Below, piece by piece: positions 16,668 to 24,213 of a DNA stretch of 34,718 bases. The DNA comes from Bacillota bacterium (GTDB lineage: Bacteria; Bacillota; UBA4882; UBA8346), in contig JAEZFP010000017.1 of NCBI GenBank assembly GCA_023417475.1, positions 1 through 34,718 of the forward strand, given 5' to 3'. Made by a program: the position numbers and the translations under genes. The first letter of the stretch is position 1; each line of letters opens with the position of its first letter. The notes beneath the pieces were generated by a model, which searched no databases, was not told the origin of the DNA, and saw only the letters and a program-made list of their open reading frames with translations.

Positions 16668-16703
16668 CATAACCCGGGTTATCGTATGCATAACCCGGGT
16701 TAT
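16668..16703 (+). repeat. Twin palindromes CATAACCCGGGTTAT before tpiA
   Basis: The 15-base sequence CATAACCCGGGTTAT occurs at 16668-16682 and 16689-16703, exactly 21 bp apart. Each contains a 14-bp perfect palindrome. They lie 11 nt after the pgk stop and 100 nt before tpiA. Two identical sites on one helical face look like a regulator-binding pair; each could also form an RNA hairpin, but there is no U-tract. Confidence 0.7.
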
Positions 16704-16802
16704 TGCCGGGAAATCAGAACGATTGGTGTCGTTGTTTTTCGGTTCTTGGTCTGTATTGGCAAGGGAAGAAAAATAACGACAACCCAACGATAGGAGGCTA
16801 CG

Positions 16803-17552
16803 ATGCGTAAACCAATTATTGCGGGAAACTGGAAAATGTACAAAACCATTCCTGAGTCCAAAGAGTTGGTTGCGGGATTGATTGCCAAATTGAACGGTTG
16901 CACTGACGTGGAGGTTGTTTTTTGTCCGCCTTTCACTTCTTTGGACACAGTACATGAATTGCTTCAAGACACACCGTACGGTTTGGGCGCTCAGAACCTT
17001 TTTTGGAAGGAACAAGGTGCTTTTACCGGGGAAATTGCTCCGGGAATGTTAAAAACGGTTGGCTGCGATTATGTCATAATCGGACATTCGGAACGCCGGG
17101 AACATTTTGGCGAGACTGACCAAACGGTCAATTTAAAGGTGAAAGCAGCATTAGCCCATGATTTAAAACCGATTATCTGCGTTGGTGAGTCGTTGGCTCA
17201 ACGTGAAGCGGGTATAACTTATGAACTGATCAAAGGCCAGACAGAACAAGCTTTAGCAGATATCAGCGCCAGTGATGTTACCCGGGTTGTGATCGCGTAT
17301 GAGCCGATCTGGGCGATCGGTACCGGCAAATCTTCAACCGCCCTAGACGCCAATGAAGTAATTGGGAATATCCGCAAGACCATCGCCGGAATTTATGGGC
17401 AAGCGATTGCCGATCAGATCCGGATTCAATACGGTGGCAGCGTCAAACCCGAAAACATCAAGGAATATATGGAACAACCGGAGATTGACGGAGCATTGGT
17501 CGGCGGGGCCAGCTTGGATGAAGAGTCTTTTTACCGGATCGTCCGTTTTTAA
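16803..17552 (+). CDS. tpiA: Triosephosphate isomerase
   Basis: TpiA interconverts dihydroxyacetone phosphate and glyceraldehyde 3-phosphate. All catalytic residues are present in the 249-residue barrel: Lys11 in GNWKMYK, His95 in IIGHSERR and Glu167 in AYEPIWAIGTGK; the phosphate loop GGSVKPEN is near residue 210. TAGGAGG precedes the ATG. The 145-nt gap before it is the longest in the operon and holds the twin CCCGGG palindromes. Confidence 0.97.
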   Translation: MRKPIIAGNWKMYKTIPESKELVAGLIAKLNGCTDVEVVFCPPFTSLDTVHELLQDTPYGLGAQNLFWKEQGAFTGEIAPGMLKTVGCDYVIIGHSERREHFGETDQTVNLKVKAALAHDLKPIICVGESLAQREAGITYELIKGQTEQALADISASDVTRVVIAYEPIWAIGTGKSSTALDANEVIGNIRKTIAGIYGQAIADQIRIQYGGSVKPENIKEYMEQPEIDGALVGGASLDEESFYRIVRF

Positions 17553-17637
17553 GTTGAAAACGTTACTAAAGGGATATGCTCTCCAAGATATACTTGGGGT
17601 ATATACAATTTTGGTTAAATAATAGGAGGAATAAAAA

Positions 17638-18945
17638 ATGACTTCAATAGTTGACATTTATGCTCGCGAAATACTCGATTCCCGTGGTAATCCGACGGTT
17701 GAGGTTGAGGTTGAATTAGCCGACGGTAGCGTAGGTCAGGCAGCGGTACCTTCGGGTGCGTCAACCGGTGCTTTTGAAGCAGTGGAATTGCGGGATGGCG
17801 ACAAGGGACGTTACTTGGGGCGGGGAGTTCAAAAAGCGGTTGATAATGTGAATGAAGAAATCGCTTCCGAAGTAATTGGGCTGGATGCCTTGGACCAAGC
17901 TACCATTGATAAAGTAATGATTGAGATCGACGGCACTCCGAACAAAGCCAAACTTGGCGCCAATGCCATTTTGGGTGTTTCCTTGGCCGTGGCGAAAGCA
18001 GCTGCCACCAGCTTGAATTTGCCGCTCTACCGCTACTTGGGCGGAGTTAACTCCAAAGAATTGCCGGTTCCGATGATGAACATCTTAAACGGTGGTAAAC
18101 ACGCCGATAACAGTGTTGATTTACAAGAATTCATGGTTCAGCCGATCGGCGCCGAGACCTTTAAAGAAGGTTTACGGTGGGGCGCCGAAATCTTCCATGC
18201 TTTAAAGAAAGTTTTGAAAGAGAAAGGCTACAGCACGGCTGTTGGTGATGAAGGCGGTTACGCTCCCAACTTAAAGAGCAACCAGGAAGCTCTTGATGTG
18301 ATTATGATTGCGATTGAACAAGCCGGATTCAAACCGGGAACCGACATTACCATCGCGATGGACCCCGCTTCCACTGAACTGTGGGAAGAAGCCAAGAAAA
18401 AAGGCGAAGAAGGCAAATATTATTTCTGGAAATCCGATATCTTAAAGACCTCTGAGGAAATGGTGGAGTTTTGGGCTGAATTAGCCAACAATTATCCGAT
18501 CATCTCGATCGAAGACGGAATGGCCGAAGAGGACTGGGACGGTTGGAAATTATTGACCGAACGTTTGGGCAAGAAGGTGCAATTGGTCGGCGATGATCTG
18601 TTTGTGACCAACACCGAGCGTTTGAGTAAAGGAATCAAACTCGGCGTTGCCAATTCGATCCTGATCAAAGTCAACCAGATCGGCACGCTGACCGAAACTT
18701 TGGACGCGATTGAAATGGCGAAACGCGCCGGTTATACCGCAATTATTTCGCACCGCTCCGGCGAAACTGAAGATGCGACCATTGCCGATATTGCCGTGGC
18801 TACCAACGCCGGCCAAATTAAAACAGGTGCTCCTTCCCGTACCGACCGCGTAGCGAAGTACAATCAATTGTTGCGGATTGAGGATTTACTTGCCGAAGAA
18901 GCGATTTATCCGGGGAGAAAAGCATTCTACAATATCTATCGCTAA
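17638..18945 (+). CDS. eno: Enolase
   Basis: Eno converts 2-phosphoglycerate to phosphoenolpyruvate. The 435-residue protein has the N-terminal AREILDSRGNPTVEVEV, the loop SGASTG, GDEGGYAPN, the metal ligands in SIEDGMAEEDW and VGDDLFVTN, the base lysine in LIKVNQIG (near 344) and SHRSGETED. It follows tpiA directly; the phosphoglycerate mutase gene usual between them is not there. GGAGG precedes the ATG. Confidence 0.97.
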   Translation: MTSIVDIYAREILDSRGNPTVEVEVELADGSVGQAAVPSGASTGAFEAVELRDGDKGRYLGRGVQKAVDNVNEEIASEVIGLDALDQATIDKVMIEIDGTPNKAKLGANAILGVSLAVAKAAATSLNLPLYRYLGGVNSKELPVPMMNILNGGKHADNSVDLQEFMVQPIGAETFKEGLRWGAEIFHALKKVLKEKGYSTAVGDEGGYAPNLKSNQEALDVIMIAIEQAGFKPGTDITIAMDPASTELWEEAKKKGEEGKYYFWKSDILKTSEEMVEFWAELANNYPIISIEDGMAEEDWDGWKLLTERLGKKVQLVGDDLFVTNTERLSKGIKLGVANSILIKVNQIGTLTETLDAIEMAKRAGYTAIISHRSGETEDATIADIAVATNAGQIKTGAPSRTDRVAKYNQLLRIEDLLAEEAIYPGRKAFYNIYR

Positions 18946-18951
18946 AAGGAC

Positions 18952-18980
18952 TTGTGAAACTTAACCCGATATGCTAAAAT
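18952..18980 (+). promoter_or_regulatory. secG promoter
   Basis: TTGTGA (18952-18957), a 17-bp spacer and an extended -10, TGCTAAAAT (18972-18980). It starts 7 nt after eno and serves secG separately from the glycolytic operon. Confidence 0.7.
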
Positions 18981-19010
18981 AGTTGAGTGAATGGGTTGGA
19001 GGTGTATCGG

Positions 19011-19241
19011 TTGAAACTATTTGTGCAAATATTATTGCTGCTTGTCTCGATCGCTTTGACTGCAATTATTATATTACAACCAAGTAAAGGCGAAGGGTTG
19101 GGATCGATCGGATCCGGCGGGCAGATGTTCTTTGCAAAAAACAAAGGACTTGAAAAATTACTAGATAAAGTCACCATGTGGTTGGCAATAGTCTTTGGTT
19201 TGCTGCTAATCTTCGTGGAAGTCTACGATAAAATTTTTTAG
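19011..19241 (+). CDS. secG: Preprotein translocase subunit SecG
   Basis: SecG is a small helper of the SecYEG channel. The 76-residue protein has two membrane helices (about residues 3-22 and 54-72) joined by the conserved loop LQPSKGEGLGSIGSGGQMFFAKNKG. TTG 19011 with GGAGGTG at 18998-19004 upstream is preferred over GTG 18987, which lacks a ribosome site. The rnr gene that commonly follows it before smpB is missing in this window. Confidence 0.93.
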   Translation: MKLFVQILLLLVSIALTAIIILQPSKGEGLGSIGSGGQMFFAKNKGLEKLLDKVTMWLAIVFGLLLIFVEVYDKIF

Positions 19242-19263
19242 GGCAAATGCCCTATTTTTTTTT
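19239..19263 (+). terminator. Terminator after secG
   Basis: TAGGGC-AAAT-GCCCTA six-pair stem overlapping the stop codon, followed by nine T residues. Confidence 0.85.
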
Positions 19264-19398
19264 CAAAAATATTCCGATAATTGAAACAAGTTGGACTGTA
19301 ATGTCAGGTATTGGTATAACGCTAATCCGAAGTGGTTTTCATCCAGACGTTAATGCAGGTTCGGATGCAGTGAATGTAATCACGAGGAGGTCATGGGA

Positions 19399-20841
19399 GT
19401 GAAATTATTTTCAAGCATTAAGTTTCGTTTGTTACTTAGTTTCTTAGGAATGGTCTTATTAACCGCGGCGATTGATTTTATTCCGGAAGATAATGTAAAC
19501 TGGCGGATTGTCGCGTTTGTATTTGTGCTCCTTTGTTACTTTGTGCTTGGGAATCATATTATTAACCGCTTGTTGCTTAAACAGATCGGACCTTTTATCG
19601 AGGTTTCCAAGCGAATATCCCAAAACGACCTTACCCTCTCTATGCAAGTGGATATGAATAATGAATTCCGAGTATTGGGCGAATCGGTTGAAAAAATGCT
19701 CAGTAATCTGCGGATCATTTTGCAAGAGAACTTGGCGGCGTCCGAACAACTGGCCTTAGCCGCAGCCGATATGTCGGGAATGGTCCAAGAGACCAGCGCG
19801 GCGGCAGAGCAAGTTACCAATACCATGGATCAAATGACCCGGGATACCGAGGAACAGTTCGAAAATATCAATCTCTCCGTGTTGGCTTCGCAGCAAATGT
19901 CGGAGACAGCGCAACAAGTCGCGGCCGAGGCCCAACGGGCCGCCAGCTACTCGTCTCAAGCCGCTGAACGCGCTCAAAAAGGTGAACAATTTATCGGACA
20001 AGTTCACGCCATGATCAATCAGTTGCAGGAGACTGTTGACAGCTCGGCTGAGGTTGTCCGGCGTCTCGGGACCCGTTCGACGGAGATTGGAAAGATTGTC
20101 GATGTGATGCGGGGAATCTCCCGTCAAACCAACTTGTTAGCGTTGAACGCGGCGATTGAAGCGGCGCGGGCGGGCGAACACGGCCGCGGCTTTTCAGTCG
20201 TTGCGGACGAGGTTCGGGTCTTGGCTGAACAATCGACCAATTCGGCGATTCAAATCGTTGCTTTAGTCAATGAGATCCAAACTGAGACTAAGGCTGCTGT
20301 CGAAGCTATGGAGATCGGCACCCGGATGGTTGATGACGCTACGACCTTAGCGATCTCGGCCAAAGAGGCTTTTAATGCGATTACCCAATCCGTCAATCAA
20401 ACCGTGGGCACGATTCATGAGATTGCCGCCGCATCGCAGGAGCAAGCGGCCAGCAGTGAAGAGATGACCACCACGATGCAGACGGTAGCGCATATTTCCC
20501 AACAAAATGTGACTGGGGCCAAACAAGTGGCAGCCGCCACGGAAGAACAAAAATCCAATATGCAAAAACTCGCCGAATCTTCCTCTAATTTGGTGGAGAT
20601 GGCTGAATTATTGACCGGTTTGGTGGGACGGTTTAAAGTTAAAACCGATTTTCAACGTTGCTGGCGGGTATTGGATTGTAACTTTATAAACTGCCCCGCT
20701 TACCAAGGCCGGGAAGAAAAATGTTGGTTGGTTACGGATACGGTCTGTGGGATCGGACAACCGATGGGAACGGCGAAAGAAAAACGGAGTACTTGCCATC
20801 AATGCGAAGTGTTTAAAGTCAATACAAAGGTCAATAATTAA
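19399..20841 (+). CDS. Methyl-accepting chemotaxis protein with C-terminal two-CW-type Cys-rich tail
   Basis: The 480-residue receptor has two membrane helices (about residues 8-25 and 33-54) with only a short loop between them, so there is no extracellular ligand domain. A HAMP-like linker (about 55-110) and a long methyl-accepting coiled coil follow, with the hairpin tip GISRQTNLLALNAAIEAARAGEHGRGFSVVADEVR (first 20 residues are the core signature). The last 50 residues hold CW, C, CPAY, CW, C and CHQC, resembling the two-CW domain; it could bind metal or sense redox state. GTG 19399, spaced 8 nt from GGAGG, is preferred to ATG 19393. No other chemotaxis gene is nearby. Confidence 0.9.
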   Translation: MKLFSSIKFRLLLSFLGMVLLTAAIDFIPEDNVNWRIVAFVFVLLCYFVLGNHIINRLLLKQIGPFIEVSKRISQNDLTLSMQVDMNNEFRVLGESVEKMLSNLRIILQENLAASEQLALAAADMSGMVQETSAAAEQVTNTMDQMTRDTEEQFENINLSVLASQQMSETAQQVAAEAQRAASYSSQAAERAQKGEQFIGQVHAMINQLQETVDSSAEVVRRLGTRSTEIGKIVDVMRGISRQTNLLALNAAIEAARAGEHGRGFSVVADEVRVLAEQSTNSAIQIVALVNEIQTETKAAVEAMEIGTRMVDDATTLAISAKEAFNAITQSVNQTVGTIHEIAAASQEQAASSEEMTTTMQTVAHISQQNVTGAKQVAAATEEQKSNMQKLAESSSNLVEMAELLTGLVGRFKVKTDFQRCWRVLDCNFINCPAYQGREEKCWLVTDTVCGIGQPMGTAKEKRSTCHQCEVFKVNTKVNN

Positions 20842-20855
20842 TACGAATTAACTTT

Positions 20856-20879
20856 AACCGGGCCTAGAACCCGGTTTTT
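20856..20879 (+). terminator. Terminator after the chemotaxis receptor gene
   Basis: AACCGGG (20856-20862) pairs with CCCGGTT (20870-20876), loop of seven, then TTTTT. Confidence 0.85.
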
Positions 20880-20899
20880 CTATGGAGGGGTGAAGCTTC

Positions 20900-21298
20900 G
20901 TGGAATTGGCGATTGACAATTATTGTTTTGCCTGCGGCAAGGACAACCCAATCGGTTTACATATGCATTTTGAATATGAACAGGAACGGGCAATTGGAAG
21001 TTTTACACCGCGGAATGAGCATCAAGGTTTTGCGGGGATTGTTCACGGCGGAATCCTCAGTACGGTCTTGGATGAGGCGATGGCCCATGCGATCATCGCA
21101 GCCGGCTTTAAAGCGGTTACGGCGCGAATGGAGATCCAGTTTAAAAAGCCGACTTCCGTTGGTACTCCTGTTGTCGTAACCGGCCAGGTGGTCGCACGTA
21201 AAGGAAAAATCCTACAGGTTTGTGCGGAAATTAATCAAAATGACATGGTAACCGTCAAGGCAAATGCTTCCTTTTATATCATGGCGGCGGAAAACTGA
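20900..21298 (+). CDS. Hotdog-fold thioesterase (PaaI/YiiD-like)
   Basis: The 132-residue protein is a single hotdog domain. The N-terminal NYCFACGKDNPIGLHM motif and HQGFAGIVHGGILSTVLDEAM, with the catalytic-type HGG and acidic residue in the central helix, place it in the PaaI-type acyl-CoA thioesterase group. The substrate cannot be told. GTG 20900 has GGAGGGG about 9 nt upstream. It sits alone between the receptor gene terminator and the ackA promoter. Confidence 0.85.
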   Translation: MELAIDNYCFACGKDNPIGLHMHFEYEQERAIGSFTPRNEHQGFAGIVHGGILSTVLDEAMAHAIIAAGFKAVTARMEIQFKKPTSVGTPVVVTGQVVARKGKILQVCAEINQNDMVTVKANASFYIMAAEN

Positions 21299-21385
21299 TG
21301 TTGAAAGCGTTGAGTTGGCTTGGCGTTTCATGATTATGAAATAATATGGCAACAATATCGTAATATAATCAAAACGTAAATGTCA

Positions 21386-21414
21386 TTGCAAACCCTAGAT
21401 TACGTGACTATAAT
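21386..21414 (+). promoter_or_regulatory. ackA promoter
   Basis: TTGCAA (21386-21391), 17-bp spacer, perfect TATAAT (21409-21414), giving a leader of about 75 nt. Confidence 0.75.
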
Positions 21415-21495
21415 ATAAATGTCTAGCTGGCGGTTGATAAGATTTATGTCATACAATTTACACCAGCATACAAGGGAATTGAGGAGGAACTTATT

Positions 21496-22695
21496 TTGTT
21501 AATTTTAGTTCTGAACAGCGGTAGTTCATCGTTAAAGTACAAGCTTTATCAGATGAAAACGGAAGAAGTTCTTGCAGTTGGTCTGGTTGAGCGGATCGGT
21601 AGTTCCACCGGGAATGCTGTTATCAATCACCAAGCGAAAGACGGCGAGAAGATTCGGCTTGAACAAAAAGTTTCAGACCACAGCGAAGCTTTAAAAGCTG
21701 TACTTAGCTTTCTGACCGCTCCTGAACATGGTATATTAAAATCACTTGACGAGATTAAAGCCGTTGGTCATCGCGTGTTGCATGGCGGAGAGATTTTCTC
21801 GAGCGCAGTCATTGTTGGCGAGAAAGAAATGGCCGAAATCGAAAGTTTACGTGAATTAGGACCGCTGCATATGCCGGCGAATATTATGGGCATTAAAGCT
21901 TGTCAAGATCTGATGCCCGGTACTCCGCAGGTCGCAGTTTTCGATACCGCTTTTCACCAAACCATGCCCCGCAGTTCCTTCTTATACGCGTTACCGTACG
22001 AATACTACGAGAAATATAAAGTCCGCCGTTATGGTTTCCACGGCACCTCCCACCGTTATGTTTGCCAACGGGCCGCGCAGATTCTTGGCAAAAACTTGAG
22101 CAAATTAAAGATGATCACCTTGCATATGGGCAATGGCAGCAGTGCGGCGGCGATCAAAGACGGTAAATGTTTTGACACCACCATGGGTTTTACGCCATTG
22201 GAAGGTTTTGTAATGGGTACCCGCTGTGGTGATATCGATCCGGCGATTGTCCCCTATTTGCAAAACACCTTAAAGTTGACCCCGAGCGAAGTCGACACCT
22301 TAATGAATAAAAAAAGCGGTTTCCTCGGCCTGACCGGGTTTAGCGATATGCGCGATATTCAAAAAGCGCGCGAAGAAGGCAATGAAAGGGCCAAAGACGC
22401 ATATGAAATGTTCATTCAACGGGTTGTCAAATTTGTCGGTGCGTATATGGCTGAATTAGGCGGTTTGGATGTGTTGGTCTTTACTGCCGGTATCGGTGAG
22501 AATGATTGCACCACCCGCGAGGATATCTGTCAACGCTTAGCGCATTTGGGGATTGAATTTGATTCCAAAAAGAATGACGGCTTGCGTGGCAAAGAAGCCA
22601 TCATTAGCAAACCGCGTTCCAAGGTAACCGTGATGATAGTGCCGACTAACGAGGAGTTAATGATCGCCAAGGATTCTTATGAATTGGTGAAGTAA
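21496..22695 (+). CDS. ackA: Acetate kinase
   Basis: AckA makes ATP and acetate from acetyl phosphate, the main energy step of many fermenters. The 399-residue protein has the N-terminal signature VLNSGSSSLKYKLY, VGHRVLHGG, FHGTSHRYV, HMGNGSSAAAIKDG and FTAGIGEND near the C-terminus. The start is TTG 21496 behind GAGGAGG. The partner phosphotransacetylase gene is not next to it, and it has its own promoter and a strong terminator, so it is monocistronic here. Confidence 0.96.
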   Translation: MLILVLNSGSSSLKYKLYQMKTEEVLAVGLVERIGSSTGNAVINHQAKDGEKIRLEQKVSDHSEALKAVLSFLTAPEHGILKSLDEIKAVGHRVLHGGEIFSSAVIVGEKEMAEIESLRELGPLHMPANIMGIKACQDLMPGTPQVAVFDTAFHQTMPRSSFLYALPYEYYEKYKVRRYGFHGTSHRYVCQRAAQILGKNLSKLKMITLHMGNGSSAAAIKDGKCFDTTMGFTPLEGFVMGTRCGDIDPAIVPYLQNTLKLTPSEVDTLMNKKSGFLGLTGFSDMRDIQKAREEGNERAKDAYEMFIQRVVKFVGAYMAELGGLDVLVFTAGIGENDCTTREDICQRLAHLGIEFDSKKNDGLRGKEAIISKPRSKVTVMIVPTNEELMIAKDSYELVK

Positions 22696-22716
22696 TCGCG
22701 GAACGAATATTTTCTA

Positions 22717-22749
22717 ACAAGCTACTGTGACTACAGTAGCTTGTTTTTT
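22717..22749 (+). terminator. Terminator after ackA
   Basis: Perfect 12-pair stem, ACAAGCTACTGT with ACAGTAGCTTGT, loop GACT, then six T residues. Confidence 0.92.
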
Positions 22750-22812
22750 ACCCAAACCGTGAAAAAGGCAATGTGCGTGTGCCTCGCCTCAAGATAACTT
22801 TGAAAGAGCCAG

Positions 22813-22840
22813 TTGACAATAAGAGATTTCGTGCTATAAT
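22813..22840 (+). promoter_or_regulatory. smpB promoter
   Basis: Consensus TTGACA (22813-22818), 16-bp spacer, extended -10 TGCTATAAT (22832-22840). It is the strongest-looking promoter in the window. Confidence 0.85.
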
Positions 22841-22873
22841 TATTGAGCAATCATTCGTAATGAGGGGATCGTT

Positions 22874-23344
22874 TTGGCAGAGAAAGAACGGAAAAACATT
22901 GCTGATAATCGCCGGGCCCGTCATGATTACTTTATTGAAGAAACCTTTGAGACGGGAATCGTCTTAAGCGGGACGGAAGTAAAGTCACTCCGGCTTGGCA
23001 AAGGAAATCTTCAGGATAGTTATGCGCGGATCGCCAATCATGAGCTCATTCTCGAAAATTGCCATATCAGCCCTTATGATTTTGGCAACCGCTTCAACCA
23101 TGAACCGCTCCGCCCGCGCAAGTTATTAATGCACCGGAGAGAGATTATTCGGTTGTTTAGTAAGGTTCGCGAGCAGGGGTTGACACTTGTCCCACTGAAG
23201 ATGTACTTCAACGAGCGGGGGCGGGTGAAGGTGGAGCTAGCGTTGGTTCGTGGTAAAAAGCTCCATGACAAGCGGGATGATGTTGCAAAGAAAGACGCGG
23301 CCCGCGAAGTTGATCGGGCACTGCGGGACCGGCAACGTTCTTAA
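22874..23344 (+). CDS. smpB: SsrA-binding protein SmpB
   Basis: SmpB carries tmRNA into stalled ribosomes. The 156-residue protein has the family core: NRRARHDYFIEETFETGIVLSGTEVKSLR in its first 45 residues (core ETGIVLSGTEVKS), ARI and the ISPY motif, then GLTLVPLKMYFNERGRVKVEL, and the basic tail with KKLHDKRD. TTG 22874 follows GAGGGG. The tmRNA gene lies 115 nt downstream, the usual pairing. Confidence 0.96.
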   Translation: MAEKERKNIADNRRARHDYFIEETFETGIVLSGTEVKSLRLGKGNLQDSYARIANHELILENCHISPYDFGNRFNHEPLRPRKLLMHRREIIRLFSKVREQGLTLVPLKMYFNERGRVKVELALVRGKKLHDKRDDVAKKDAAREVDRALRDRQRS

Positions 23345-23362
23345 GCGCAAAATCGAAAAGTG

Positions 23363-23371
23363 TGATATAAT
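23363..23371 (+). promoter_or_regulatory. ssrA promoter, extended -10
   Basis: TGATATAAT gives a TGN-extended consensus -10, with no good -35 at the expected place. It would start transcription about 80 nt before the mature tmRNA end, leaving a 5' extension for processing. Confidence 0.5.
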
Positions 23372-23459
23372 GTTCTTGGTTTTCGTAGTTGACGTAGCGC
23401 ATCCAATTTAAAAAGATTGTCACGCCTTACTTGGGAACAGGTACTCTTGAGCTTCATAC

Positions 23460-23808
23460 GGGGGCGACCGGTTTCGACGGGGAGAGTGGTGGCAAGAGTA
23501 GCGGGTCGAGGTGCTGTGGCCTCGTTAAACTGCAGCAAGCACTTTAAGTGCCAATAACAATTTAGCTTTAGCTGCTTAATTAAGTAGCCGTCCAAACCGA
23601 GCTTAACCTGGGAGGTCGGGGCGGGCGTCAAATAAACCAGGACGCTCGTTAGTCAATTCTCGGAGACTGACGCTAAGCTTATCGAGATAGCCAAAGCCGA
23701 GTTCGTCCGTAGACGCGGGGGCGGCGAATTTTAAACTGCGGTCTCCACCCGGAGAAGCTTTTGTGACTGCCTTTTCGGACGGGGGTTCGACTCCCCCCGC
23801 CTCCACCA
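23460..23808 (+). ncRNA. ssrA: Transfer-messenger RNA
   Basis: The 5' end GGGGGCGACCGGTTTCGACG and the 3' end GACTCCCCCCGCCTCCACCA are the hallmark tRNA-like ends; GGGGGCG pairs with CGCCTCC. The CCA is encoded. The tag frame runs from GCA at 23532 to TAA at 23577-23579, with a second stop-like TTAA after it. It reads AASTLSANNNLALAA, 15 residues ending in the degradation signal ALAA. smpB lies immediately upstream. Confidence 0.97.
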
Positions 23809-23823
23809 AAAACAAATTGCAGT

Positions 23824-23862
23824 ATCGGCAGGGTCCTTAAGGACCTGCCGATTTATTTTTTT
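23824..23862 (+). terminator. Terminator after ssrA
   Basis: ATCGGCAGG-GTCC pairs with GGACCTGCCGAT around a TTAA loop with one bulged G, then T-rich sequence. Confidence 0.85.
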
Positions 23863-23887
23863 TCAAGCAAGAACAAACTCCACAACG

Positions 23888-23926
23888 GCCATTCCGGAGG
23901 ACACTTCCGGGATGGCTTATTTTTTG
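23888..23926 (+). terminator. Second hairpin terminator downstream of ssrA
   Basis: GCCATTCCGGA (23888-23898) pairs with TCCGGGATGGC (23906-23916, one G-U), then TTATTTTTTG. Two terminators in tandem isolate the pectin block from ssrA. Confidence 0.8.
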
Positions 23927-23972
23927 TTTAGCACCCAAAGATCAGTTGTACGAATCACAATGGTAAAGATAC

Positions 23973-24045
23973 GCACAAATTATTGAAAAGAGGACAATAA
24001 CTTGATAGACTGGGGAAAAACATTCCGTTACAATAGCAATGTTAC
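23973..24045 (+). promoter_or_regulatory. Upstream block shared with the second pectinesterase gene
   Basis: These 73 bp align without gaps to 27754-27826, about 51 identities by my count, ending 168 and 210 nt before the two starts. Shared cores are GCACAAA, CAATAA, TTGATAGA and AATGTTAC. A promoter or regulator site is likely; TTGAAA-17-TAGACT is possible here but its -35 is not kept in the second copy. The rest of 23927-24213 shows no gene. Confidence 0.5.
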
Positions 24046-24213
24046 TAAAGTGTAAATTGCAAATTCCATTTCAAAACAAAGGACAAGCGTTCAATTTGAT
24101 TGTCGTACCGGTGTGTATGTGAAAATCGATCAACGACGGGAGGTGACGAGTAACAGCAACGTTATTTCATTAATTACCAAACGATTAAGAACATTCAAGG
24201 AGGTTAACGAACT

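Noticed and set aside
17554..17580. Promoter between tpiA and eno
   Set aside because: TTGAAA and TATGCT are present but only 15 bp apart; too weak to claim.
19273..19280. SigD (flagellar/chemotaxis) promoter before the receptor gene
   Set aside because: TCCGATAA resembles the -10 element GCCGATAA, but no TAAA element is found 14-16 bp upstream.
23603..23815. Minus-strand open frame across the tmRNA
   Set aside because: It is the complement of ssrA; such frames are commonly misannotated as proteins.
24002..24034. TTGATA and TACAAT as the methylesterase promoter
   Set aside because: The spacer would be 21 bp, too long for a vegetative promoter.
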